Shown here: one piece after another, positions 46,264-54,032 of the stretch | Numbering within the stretch: the stretch's first letter is position 1 | Layout: every line of letters begins with the position of its first letter | NCBI GenBank assembly: GCA_016177735.1 | Contig: JACOUS010000030.1 | Coordinates: 186,001-250,000 of the forward strand | DNA: 64,000 nucleotides | Reading direction: 5' to 3' | DNA from: Ignavibacteriales bacterium | GTDB lineage: Bacteria; Bacteroidota; Ignavibacteria; Ignavibacteriales; Melioribacteraceae | Notes under the pieces: model-generated | Seen by the model: only the letters and a program-made list of their open reading frames with translations | Told to the model about the DNA's origin: nothing | Database searches by the model: none | Made by a program: the position numbers and the translations under genes

Positions 46264-47199
46264 ATGGCAGATGAAAAACTTAAACTGGAAGACTTACTAA
46301 GCGGAGTTCAAAGAAACGATGAAGACGGCAGAATCGATTACGTTGCTATCATCGGCGGCGGATTGATGGGACAGGGAATAGCTCAAACTATTGCTTCTTC
46401 CGGTTTGGATGTTTTGATAGTCGAAAAAAACGATAAAAGAGTTACGGCTTCACAAGCAATATTGAAAGCTTCGATGGAAAGAGAAATTGCACGATGGGCA
46501 ATGACACAGAGTGAAATGAAATCAATTTTAAGCCGTGTGAAATGGACAACAGATATCAACGATGTTACAGATTGTGATTTAATTATTGAAGCGGTTGACG
46601 AAAATTACGAACTCAAGAAAAAAATATTTAAAGACCTCGATAAGATTGCCAACCACGAAACAATTTTTATCTCCAACACATCGACATTAAGTTTAACAAA
46701 GATTGCCGAAGTGACTAACCGAAAAGATAAAATTATCGGTATGCATTTTTTGAACCCGGTTCCCAAAGTTCCGCTTGTTGAATTGATAAAAGCTTTGGAT
46801 ACTTCCGACAAAACCGTTGAGGTAGTAAAAAAGTTTGCAAAGAAAATAGGAAAGACTGCTGTCGAAGTTTATGAGTATCCGGGATTTGTCACTACTCGTG
46901 CGATTGTTCCATTATTGAACGAAGCAATGCACATCTTGCTTGAAGGAATTGCATCGGCAAAAGATATCGATACGGCGATGAAACTCGGTTACAATTTCAA
47001 AACCGGTCCGCTCGAAATGGCTGACTCGATGGGATTGGACGAAGTGCTTGCATGGATGGAAACTTTATGGAGTACGCTCGGCGAACCGCGTTACAGACCG
47101 AGCCCGATACTTCGCAAATTGGTTCGTGAAAGAAAACTCGGCAAGAAAACCGGCGAAGGTTTCTTTAAATATGATGCCGATGGAAAAATTATCGAGTAA
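46264..47199 (+). CDS. 3-hydroxyacyl-CoA (3-hydroxybutyryl-CoA) dehydrogenase
   Basis: 311 aa. NAD-binding IIGGGLMGQGIAQTIA, catalytic-site segments ISNTSTLSLTKIAEV and IIGMHFLNPVPKVPLVEL with the His, and the C-terminal helical domain (FKTGPLEMADSMGLDEVLAWME, KKTGEGFFKYD). It oxidises 3-hydroxyacyl-CoA with NAD. An N-terminal extension of about 25 residues precedes the Rossmann fold. It lies 14 bp before ackA, so a role in fermentation or acetyl-CoA metabolism is possible. Confidence 0.93.
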   Translation: MADEKLKLEDLLSGVQRNDEDGRIDYVAIIGGGLMGQGIAQTIASSGLDVLIVEKNDKRVTASQAILKASMEREIARWAMTQSEMKSILSRVKWTTDINDVTDCDLIIEAVDENYELKKKIFKDLDKIANHETIFISNTSTLSLTKIAEVTNRKDKIIGMHFLNPVPKVPLVELIKALDTSDKTVEVVKKFAKKIGKTAVEVYEYPGFVTTRAIVPLLNEAMHILLEGIASAKDIDTAMKLGYNFKTGPLEMADSMGLDEVLAWMETLWSTLGEPRYRPSPILRKLVRERKLGKKTGEGFFKYDADGKIIE

Positions 47200-47213
47200 A
47201 AATTGAGGATACA

Positions 47214-48434
47214 ATGAAAATCTTAGTTTTGAATTGCGGAAGCTCATCAATAAAATATCAGTTCATCGATACGGAAAACCGTGTTGCACTTGCAAAAGGA
47301 ATGGTTGAAAGAATCGGAATGTCGAGCGCAGTATTAACGCATCAGCCGCTCAATAAAGAAAAGATTCGTATTGTCGGTGAAATACTTGATCACTCAATTG
47401 CAATTGAATATGTTATTGCAGTTTTGCTGAGCCCGAATCATGGCGTAATAAAAGATAAAAAAGAAATTGATGCTGTCGGTCATCGTGTTGTTCATGGCGG
47501 CGAAACATTTTCCGGCTCGGTTTTAATCACAGATCAAGTGATGAATGCGCTCAAAGATAATATTGAACTTGCACCACTTCATAATCCGCCGAACATAAAA
47601 GGTATTCAGGCAACAAAAGATCATCTGCCGGCAACTCCTCAGTGCGGTGTTTTTGATACGGCGTTTCATGTTAAGATGCCGCCGCGCGCATATCTTTACG
47701 GCATTCCCTACGAGCTTTATAAAAAATATAAAATCCGCCGTTACGGATTTCACGGAACATCGCATCGTTATGTTTCCGAAAGAGCCGCGGCGTTAATCGG
47801 CAGACCGATTGAAGAATTAAGAATTGTCACGGCACATCTCGGCAACGGATGCAGCATGGCGGCGGTTGACCACGGTAAATCCGTTGATACAACAATGGGC
47901 TTTACTCCGCTTGAAGGATTGATTATGGGTACAAGAAGCGGCGATATGGATCCATCCGTAATTCTTTACATCATGGCAAAAGAAGGGCTTTCGCTTTCCG
48001 AAGCGAACACACTTTTGAACAAACACAGCGGATTGATCGGAATCAGCGGAGAAAGCAGCGACATGCGCGAAATTGAATCCGCAATTGCCGAAGGAAACAA
48101 AAAAGCCAAATATGCTTTCGATGTGTTCACGTACAAAATAAAAAAGTATGTCGGTGCGTACGCCGCTGCAATGGGCGGTTTGGATATGCTCGTTTTCACC
48201 GGTGGTATCGGAGAAAACTCAACACTTGTTAGAAAAGATGTTTGCGCCAACATGGAATTTCTCGGAATTAAGTACGATGAGAATTTGAATAACAACGTAC
48301 TGGACGAGTGCGAAATTACTGCCCCTGATTCCAAAGTAAAAGTTCTGCGCATTCCTACAAACGAAGAACTTGTTATCGCACTCGATACCGAACAAATTGT
48401 GAATGAGCAGTTAACCCCCGAACAAGTTAAATAG
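47214..48434 (+). CDS. ackA: Acetate kinase
   Basis: 406 aa. ILVLNCGSSSIKYQFID and GHRVVHGGETFSGS are the acetokinase signatures; YGFHGTSHRYV, AHLGNGCSMAAVDHGKSVDTTMG and FTGGIGENS are the ASKHA phosphate and adenosine motifs. It makes ATP and acetate from acetyl phosphate. Paired with the hydroxyacyl-CoA dehydrogenase and followed by a terminator. It could serve the last step of a DeoC-derived acetaldehyde pathway, though it is a general enzyme. Confidence 0.97.
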   Translation: MKILVLNCGSSSIKYQFIDTENRVALAKGMVERIGMSSAVLTHQPLNKEKIRIVGEILDHSIAIEYVIAVLLSPNHGVIKDKKEIDAVGHRVVHGGETFSGSVLITDQVMNALKDNIELAPLHNPPNIKGIQATKDHLPATPQCGVFDTAFHVKMPPRAYLYGIPYELYKKYKIRRYGFHGTSHRYVSERAAALIGRPIEELRIVTAHLGNGCSMAAVDHGKSVDTTMGFTPLEGLIMGTRSGDMDPSVILYIMAKEGLSLSEANTLLNKHSGLIGISGESSDMREIESAIAEGNKKAKYAFDVFTYKIKKYVGAYAAAMGGLDMLVFTGGIGENSTLVRKDVCANMEFLGIKYDENLNNNVLDECEITAPDSKVKVLRIPTNEELVIALDTEQIVNEQLTPEQVK

Positions 48435-48458
48435 TTTTTAGTAGAAATAGTATTTATT

Positions 48459-48486
48459 AAATCCCACTTTATAGGTGGGATTTTTT
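48459..48486 (+). terminator. Rho-independent terminator after ackA
   Basis: Arms AATCCCAC (48460-48467) and GTGGGATT (48475-48482), 7-nt loop, followed by a T-tract to 48486. Confidence 0.9.
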
Positions 48487-48557
48487 ATATTTGGGTGTCC
48501 GCAAAAATGTGTCCCCAAAAAAGTTTTGTTAAATTGATTCGCAAATAATCGAAGATT

Positions 48558-49148
48558 ATGATGGATATAAATTCATTCTTATTAACATTTATTCCTCTGT
48601 TTGTTGCGATTGATATTATCGGAACAACGCCGATCTTTCTCGGGTTCACCGAAGGTGTTTCCAATTTCCAGCGGAAGAAATTGATTCTCGAAGCTTGCTT
48701 GACCGCTTTCATTGTAGCTGTTGCATTTTTGTTTGCCGGCAAAGCCGTGTTAAGATTTCTCGGAATCACGATTAATGATTTTAGAATTGCCGGCGGATTG
48801 GTGCTGCTGATCCTAAGCATCAATGATATTCTTTCCTCTTCCGAAAACAGAAGAAACCCTCACACAAATATTGGAATTGTTCCGCTCGGAATTCCATTAA
48901 TAATGGGACCGGCGGCACTTACTACAATTTTAATTCTCGTTGATAAATACGGTTACATTTCGACAATTATTTCTATGCTTGCAAATTTTACAATCATCGT
49001 TTTGATTTTATCGAATGCAAAATGGATGACAAAAGTAATCGGCGACGGTGGTGCGAAAGCATTTGCAAAAATTGCATCTCTGTTTCTCGCCGCTTATGCT
49101 GTGATGATGATACGCGAAGGAATTACAATAATAATAGATACGCTTTGA
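48558..49148 (+). CDS. MarC-family integral membrane protein
   Basis: 196 aa with six predicted transmembrane helices. FIPLFVAIDIIGTTPIFLGFTE at the start and GIVPLGIPLIMGPAALTTIL in the middle are MarC/UPF0056 signatures. The molecular function of the family is not established (it was once linked to antibiotic resistance). Two ATGs in tandem (48558, 48561) are equivalent starts. Stands alone after the ackA terminator. Confidence 0.9.
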   Translation: MMDINSFLLTFIPLFVAIDIIGTTPIFLGFTEGVSNFQRKKLILEACLTAFIVAVAFLFAGKAVLRFLGITINDFRIAGGLVLLILSINDILSSSENRRNPHTNIGIVPLGIPLIMGPAALTTILILVDKYGYISTIISMLANFTIIVLILSNAKWMTKVIGDGGAKAFAKIASLFLAAYAVMMIREGITIIIDTL

Positions 49149-49193
49149 GTTATAAAATTTTTTTGGAAGAAATAATTTCATTGAGAGTTTATT

Positions 49194-49437
49194 ATGAAGA
49201 AAGAACTCATTGAGGAACTATTTCAGAAATTTGAGAATGCATGTTATGCTTTGCAAGGTGTTGAATGCTGGAGTGCTCGCGAATTACAAGCCATTTAGGA
49301 TTATGCAAAGTGGGATAACTTTTGGAATGTTATTCAAAAAGCAAAAAAAATCTTGTTTAAATGCCGGAGAAAATGCTGCCGACAATTTTGCCGATATCGG
49401 GGAAATGTGGATGAACTCCGAAATATTAGAATCATAG
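49194..49437 (+). pseudogene. Remnant of a DinD-like (DNA-damage-inducible protein D) gene
   Basis: The ATG at 49194 gives KKELIEELFQKFENACYALQ and ECWSARELQAI, then a TAG (49296-49298), then DYAKWDNFWNVIQKAKK in the same frame. After a +1 shift in the A-run near 49343, CLNAGENAADNFADIGEM follows. This sequence of elements (WSARELQ..LgYakWdNF..VI.KAK..C..aG....hFADi.km) is the N-terminal domain of DinD/BRO-type proteins. The C-terminal two thirds is missing. Decayed by one stop, one frameshift and truncation. Confidence 0.72.
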
Positions 49438-49446
49438 AAAAAATTG

Positions 49447-49543
49447 CCACGAGATTTTCCGTGTAAACGGAATCCCGCAAAGCGGTGATATCTCGTGGAA
49501 TAATTTTAAAGATTAAAAACGGCTTTAGCCGCAATTGACAAAT
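49447..49543. repeat. Three-way-junction palindrome followed by a CGGCTTTAGCCG hairpin
   Basis: CCACGAGAT (49447-49455) pairs perfectly with ATCTCGTGG (49490-49498). Inside are two hairpins: TTCCGT-GTAA-ACGGAA (49457-49472) and CCGC-AAA-GCGG (49475-49485). Together they form a compact cloverleaf-like element of 52 nt. A further CGGC-TTTA-GCCG mini-hairpin lies at 49520-49531. No terminator T-run follows. It looks like a palindromic mobile repeat or a structured RNA; no gene is present between 49438 and 49624. Confidence 0.6.
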
Positions 49544-49624
49544 TCTCAGAGAATGATTTATTGTTTTGTGTTCATCAAAATGATATTGATGATTTAATTC
49601 AAACAATAAAATAAGAGATTAATC

Positions 49625-50416
49625 ATGGAACTACATCTTAAAGATAAAACCGTACTTGTTACTGCGGCAAGCATGGGAATTGGCAGAGCAGTGGCAGAAC
49701 TTTTTATAAAAGAAGGATGCAAAGTTGCCATTTGTTCGCGAAACAAAGAAAACCTTTTGAAGACTGCACAAGAAATAAAATCTCTTTACGATATTGAACC
49801 GCTCTGGTTGATCTGCGATATCAACAAAGCTGCAGAAATAGAAAACGCGGTTAATGTTGTCCGGCATAATTATGGGGATATTGATATTCTTGTAAATAAT
49901 TGCGGCGGACCAATGCCCGGCTTTTTTGAAGACCTTGCAGATGAACATTGGCAAGACGCATACGAACAAGTTTTGATGAGCACTGTCAGATTTTCGCGGC
50001 TCGTTTTACCCGGCATGAAATCCAAAAACTGGGGGAGAATAATTAACATCACATCGCTGGCTGTCAAACAGCCAGTTGATAATTTGATTCTCTCAAATTC
50101 ATTACGAAGCGGAGTTACTGCTTTCGCAAAAACTTTGAGCAATCACGTTGGGAAGTACAATATTACAGTTAACAATGTAGCGCCGGGCTATACACTAACA
50201 TCGCGTCTTTACGAGCTGGCAGTAACGCGTGCAAAGCACAGCGGCGAATCGCATGAGCACGTTCTCGCTTTGATGGCAAATGATGTTCCGGTAAAACGTC
50301 TTGCGCGCCCGGATGAAATTGCTTCGCTTGTTGTTTATCTCGCATCCGAATTAGCGGCTTACATTACCGGTTCAACTATTGCAATCGACGGCGGCATAAT
50401 TAAATCAACTTATTAA
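49625..50416 (+). CDS. SDR-family oxidoreductase with atypical active site
   Basis: 263 aa. The Rossmann glycine motif is TAASMGIGRAVAELF (TAxxxGIG), with NNCGGP in the place of NNAG. At the catalytic region the protein reads NITSLAVKQPVDNLILSNSLRSGVTAF, so the usual YxxxK becomes SxxxR while the serine region is kept. GYTLTSRLYEL and ITGSTIAIDGGIIKS complete the fold. This matches the BKR-like SDR subgroup that lacks a standard catalytic tetrad. Substrate unknown. Confidence 0.88.
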   Translation: MELHLKDKTVLVTAASMGIGRAVAELFIKEGCKVAICSRNKENLLKTAQEIKSLYDIEPLWLICDINKAAEIENAVNVVRHNYGDIDILVNNCGGPMPGFFEDLADEHWQDAYEQVLMSTVRFSRLVLPGMKSKNWGRIINITSLAVKQPVDNLILSNSLRSGVTAFAKTLSNHVGKYNITVNNVAPGYTLTSRLYELAVTRAKHSGESHEHVLALMANDVPVKRLARPDEIASLVVYLASELAAYITGSTIAIDGGIIKSTY

Positions 50417-50420
50417 AAGC

Positions 50421-50535
50421 GAGTGTAGAACGAAGAGTGATGAGTGCAGAGTTATAAATATAGATAGCGATGAGTTGTCAAAATTTTTGCTATAAGCTCT
50501 ACGCTCGTCACCCTTCACTCTACACTCGTTTTTTT
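50421..50535. repeat. Long imperfect inverted repeat, may terminate the SDR transcript
   Basis: The left arm GAGTGTAGA...GCAGAGTTATA (50421-50456) pairs with the right arm TATAAGCTCT...TCTACACTC (50491-50527), about 35 nt each with a few mismatches, around a 34-nt loop. The right arm is followed by T7. The GAGTG/AGAGTGA composition is word-like and similar in style to the repeats at 10806 and 52861. Confidence 0.65.
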
Positions 50536-50554
50536 CCTCAAAACAGAGGACACC

Positions 50555-52108
50555 TTGAAAAAAGAAATTGAACTAATAATTCCACCCGATTTTATTAACG
50601 ATTATTCATATCTGCAAATAGAAGCTTCCAAAAAATTAAAAGCTGCGCCGGAAGAAATTAGAGCAGTTCAAACAATCCGCAGATCAATCGACGCACGAAG
50701 TAAAAATCCAATTTACAGAATTAATGCGCTCGTATATTTAAACGAAGAACCCTCCTTGGAAAAAAGAGAGATAAAATTTTCGCATGTGAAGGGTGAAAAG
50801 CAAATTGGAGTGATTGGTTTTGGCCCGGCTGGAATGTTTGCTGCGTTGAGATTAATTGAACTCGGTATTAAACCGGTAATTTTTGAAAGAGGAAAAGATG
50901 TACAAACTCGCAGAAAAGATTTACGCGCAATTCAACAATTCGGCAAAGTTAATCCCGATTCTAATTACTGTTTTGGCGAAGGCGGCGCCGGTACATACAG
51001 CGACGGCAAACTTTACACGCGTTCAACAAAACGCGGCGATGTCAACCGAATATTAAATTTGCTCGTTCAGCACGGCGCTCATCAGGAAATTTTAATTGAT
51101 GCTCATCCGCACATCGGTTCGAACAAACTTCCGAAACTTGTTGCAAATATTAGAGAAACAGTTTTGCAATGCGGAGGCGAGATACATTTCAATTCGCGGG
51201 CAACGGATTTTATTGTTGAGCAAAATAAAGTTAAGGGCGTTGTTGTAAATGATGAAAAAGAATTTTTGTTCGATGCTGTGATACTTGCAACCGGTCATTC
51301 TGCGCGCGATATTTTTTATCTGCTCAACAAAAAAGGAATTAAACTCGAAGCCAAATCTTTTGCTATGGGCGTCCGCATCGAACACCCACAGAGTTTGATT
51401 GATGAAATTCAGTACCACACAAAAGAGCGCCATCCGAATTTACCAGCATCAAGTTACAATCTTGCTTGCCAAATTGGTGAACACGGCGTTTATTCTTTTT
51501 GCATGTGTCCGGGCGGAATAATAATTCCGTCATCGACAGCGCCCGATGAACTTGTATTAAACGGAATGAGTGTTTCGCGTAGAGATTCTCCATTTGCAAA
51601 TTCCGGATTAGTTGTTTCTATCGATGAAAATGATTGGCACGAATTTAAAACGCACGAAGTGCTTGCCGGATTGGAATTTCAAAAAGAGATTGAACGAATT
51701 GCATTTGCCGCCGGCGGAAAAAATCAAAGTGCGCCGGCACAGCGCATCACTGATTTTGTGAAAGGGAAAATATCTTCAACTTTGCCGGAGACTTCGTACA
51801 TACCGGGAATTGTGAGCGCACCGCTTCATGAAATTTTGCCAAAAACAATTTCTACCGGGATTAGAAAATCACTTTTCGAGTTCGATAAAAAAATGAAAGG
51901 ATATTTTACCGAAGAAGCTCAAATACTTGCCGCAGAAACCCGCACAAGTTCACCGGTACGAATTCCGCGCGACAATACAACTTTGATGCATGTTGATGTT
52001 GAAGGATTGTTCCCGGGAGGAGAAGGCGCCGGATATGCCGGTGGAATTGTTTCAGCCGCAATCGACGGAGAAAATTGTGCCGATGCAGCGGTAAGATATT
52101 TGCGATAG
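50555..52108 (+). CDS. FAD-dependent oxidoreductase (COG2509-like)
   Basis: 517 aa, TTG start with AGAGGA 4 bp upstream. An N-terminal domain of about 90 residues (IIPPDFINDYSYLQIEASKKL ...) precedes the FAD-binding motif GVIGFGPAGMFAALRL. CFGEGGAGTYSDGKLYTRS, VILATGHSARDIFYLL, FAMGVRIEHPQSLID and FPGGEGAGYAGGIVSAAIDG are diagnostic of the uncharacterised COG2509 FAD dehydrogenase group. The physiological substrate is unknown. Monocistronic, converging with efp. Confidence 0.9.
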   Translation: MKKEIELIIPPDFINDYSYLQIEASKKLKAAPEEIRAVQTIRRSIDARSKNPIYRINALVYLNEEPSLEKREIKFSHVKGEKQIGVIGFGPAGMFAALRLIELGIKPVIFERGKDVQTRRKDLRAIQQFGKVNPDSNYCFGEGGAGTYSDGKLYTRSTKRGDVNRILNLLVQHGAHQEILIDAHPHIGSNKLPKLVANIRETVLQCGGEIHFNSRATDFIVEQNKVKGVVVNDEKEFLFDAVILATGHSARDIFYLLNKKGIKLEAKSFAMGVRIEHPQSLIDEIQYHTKERHPNLPASSYNLACQIGEHGVYSFCMCPGGIIIPSSTAPDELVLNGMSVSRRDSPFANSGLVVSIDENDWHEFKTHEVLAGLEFQKEIERIAFAAGGKNQSAPAQRITDFVKGKISSTLPETSYIPGIVSAPLHEILPKTISTGIRKSLFEFDKKMKGYFTEEAQILAAETRTSSPVRIPRDNTTLMHVDVEGLFPGGEGAGYAGGIVSAAIDGENCADAAVRYLR

Positions 52109-52190
52109 ATCGAAGAAAATTTTGATAGGGTTATTTTTTTGTAGTAGGGACACGGCATGCCGTCTCCCGGCAAATTTATGATGAGGAAAA

Positions 52191-52754
52191 TTATTCTTTC
52201 ACTCTCTCAACATATCCGGCAGAGCGTGTGTCGATTTTGAGAAGGTCGCCTTCGTTTACAAAAAGAGGAACGTTAACAGTTGCGCCGGTTTCAAGCTTTG
52301 CCGGTTTCAATGTATTTGTGGCGGTGTCGCCTTTAACGCCGGGTTCGGTATAAACAACTCTTAGATTTATAAACACGGGAAGTTCAATTGCAATTATAAC
52401 AGTATCATCAAAAAGAATATCGATGTTGGTATTCTCTTTTAAAAATTGTTGACCTTCGCCGATTACATCGGGTGATATATTTATCTGTTCGAATGTTTCA
52501 TTGTGCATGCAAACAAAATCCTTACCGTCGCGATACAAGAATTGGTATATATGTCTTTCAACGCGTACGTCATCTATACTTTCTCCGGCACGAAAACGGT
52601 TTTCCAAAACTTTTCCGGTTTTCATGTTTTTCAATTTTGCACGGACAAACGCGCGCCAGTTGCCCGGATTAACATGTTGAAACTCAACGAGTGTCCACAA
52701 TTCATTATTCCATCTAATGACCATGCCCGGTCTGAAATCGGCTGTTGTAGCCAT
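52191..52754 (-). CDS. efp: Translation elongation factor P, Asn at the modification site
   Basis: 187 aa, three beta-barrel domains. It relieves ribosome stalling at polyproline. The family is clear from DFRPGMVIRWNNELWTLVEF, KNMKTGKVLENRF, YQFLYRDGKDFVCM, PAKLETGATVNVPLFV and the end DTRSAGYVERVKE. The tip loop reads V28-NPGN32-WRAF: the residue that is Lys34 in E. coli (beta-lysylated) or Arg in the rhamnosylated type is Asn32 here. PGN-(L/W)-RAF loops occur, as I recall, in Chlorobi EF-P, so this is probably a lineage-specific unmodified or differently modified type. Confidence 0.96.
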   Translation of the reverse strand: MATTADFRPGMVIRWNNELWTLVEFQHVNPGNWRAFVRAKLKNMKTGKVLENRFRAGESIDDVRVERHIYQFLYRDGKDFVCMHNETFEQINISPDVIGEGQQFLKENTNIDILFDDTVIIAIELPVFINLRVVYTEPGVKGDTATNTLKPAKLETGATVNVPLFVNEGDLLKIDTRSAGYVERVKE

Positions 52755-52860
52755 CCAATGATTCTCCTTTGTTTCTAAAATTGCGGCTCAAAGATAGTAA
52801 TTCGGTCTCTTTTTTACTAATGAACGAAAGATGTCATGTAATTTAGAAATAATGTTTTGT

Positions 52861-52917
52861 CTCCGTGAATCTCTGTGTAATTTTTTATTTCACAGAGAAC
52901 GCGGATGAATCACCGAG
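52861..52917. repeat. Inverted repeat of CTCTGTG type between efp and tyrA
   Basis: CTCCGTGA (52861-52868) and CTCTGTG (52871-52877) are mirrored by CACAGAG (52891-52897) and TCACCGAG (52910-52917). It lies 5' of efp and 3' of tyrA (both minus strand), so it may terminate the aroF-tyrA transcript. Confidence 0.5.
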
Positions 52918-52951
52918 TTCCGCAGAAAAGTATAAAAATTTTGTAATTTGT

Positions 52952-54031
52952 TTACGCAATCTTGAAGCCGGCAGAGGAGAGAATTTGTTTTGCGGTTTGT
53001 GCGGCAGCTTCATTTTCAAAAGAGATTCTGAATGTACCGCCCGAACCTTCTCTAACTTTCAGCAGTTCGATATCTTTTATGTTGATTCCTTTTTCAAAAA
53101 GAGAAGTAGTAAGTTTTGCAAGTACGCCCGGCTCATCTTTTACGAAAACATAAAGATCAACAAGCGAGTGGATAAAACCTTTTGTGCTTTTCGGAACTTC
53201 ATCACGTTTGATTCTTGCGCTCTCAAATTTTTCCGCAATCTTATCGAAAGAACCGTTTGCAATATTTTTTTTCATCTGTTCGAGATCGTTGATGAAATTA
53301 TCGATTGCTTGAATAATATTTTTGTTGTTCTTTCTAATTATCGGCTCCCAGATAGAAAAATCACTTGCGGCAATCCTCGTCATATCGCGGAATCCGCCGG
53401 CGGCATAATCAAAAAAGTTGATGTTGTTTTCTTTCAATCCGGCAGAATTGATTAACGATACCGAAACAAGCTGCGGCAAGTGGCTCACCGAAGCAACAAT
53501 TATATCGTGCACTTTCGGATTTAAGTAAGCGGCACGCGCACCAAGCCGATGAATCAATTTTACAAACTCATCTATAACCGGATATTCTTTTGCAGATTCA
53601 CCGATGATGTAAATACAATTTTCGAAAAGCAGCGGATCGGAATTTTCGTAGCCGCCTTTTTCTTTGCCGGTCATCGGATGCCCGCCGATGTAAAATCCGT
53701 TTCGCTGTTTCGATTCCCAAATTTCCTGAAACACGGATTTTACACTGCAGACATCGGTTAATATCTGATTCGGTTTCAATTCTTGAACAAGTTCTTCAAA
53801 AATTTTTATTGTTGAATCAACCGGCAGACACAAAAAAATCAGATCACTTTTTAAAGCGTCACGGTACGAATGAAGTTTTTCATCAATCGTACCTTCGGAA
53901 ATAGCTTTGGTTAAAGTCTCTTCAATATCGAATGCGGAAATTGTGAAATGAGGCATTGCATTTTTAAGTGCCTTCGCAATTGATCCGCCGATCAAACCCA
54001 ATCCGATTATCGAGACGCTTTTAATTTCCAA
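52952..54031 (-). CDS. tyrA: Prephenate dehydrogenase with C-terminal ACT domain
   Basis: About 359 aa. The TTG at 54031 is preferred as start: it lies 1 bp after the aroF stop and AGGA sits 9 bp upstream. Further TTGs upstream (to 54061) would overlap aroF. NAD motif SIIGLGLIGGSIAKAL; IGGHPMTGKEKGGYENSD and SHLPQLVSVSLINSAG carry the catalytic-region His residues. The last 75 residues (LYVFVKDEPGVLAKLTTSLFEKGINIKDIE) form an ACT domain that probably binds tyrosine for feedback control. Pairs with DAHP synthase for aromatic amino acid synthesis. Confidence 0.94.
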   Translation of the reverse strand: MEIKSVSIIGLGLIGGSIAKALKNAMPHFTISAFDIEETLTKAISEGTIDEKLHSYRDALKSDLIFLCLPVDSTIKIFEELVQELKPNQILTDVCSVKSVFQEIWESKQRNGFYIGGHPMTGKEKGGYENSDPLLFENCIYIIGESAKEYPVIDEFVKLIHRLGARAAYLNPKVHDIIVASVSHLPQLVSVSLINSAGLKENNINFFDYAAGGFRDMTRIAASDFSIWEPIIRKNNKNIIQAIDNFINDLEQMKKNIANGSFDKIAEKFESARIKRDEVPKSTKGFIHSLVDLYVFVKDEPGVLAKLTTSLFEKGINIKDIELLKVREGSGGTFRISFENEAAAQTAKQILSSAGFKIA

Positions 54032-54032
54032 C

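Noticed and set aside
49447-49498. tRNA gene
   Set aside because: The cloverleaf-like fold is only 52 nt, lacks a T-loop consensus and a CCA-type acceptor end.
52865-53455. 196-codon plus-strand frame over the end of tyrA
   Set aside because: Antisense to the ACT domain of tyrA; Phe/Cys-rich and without any recognisable domain.
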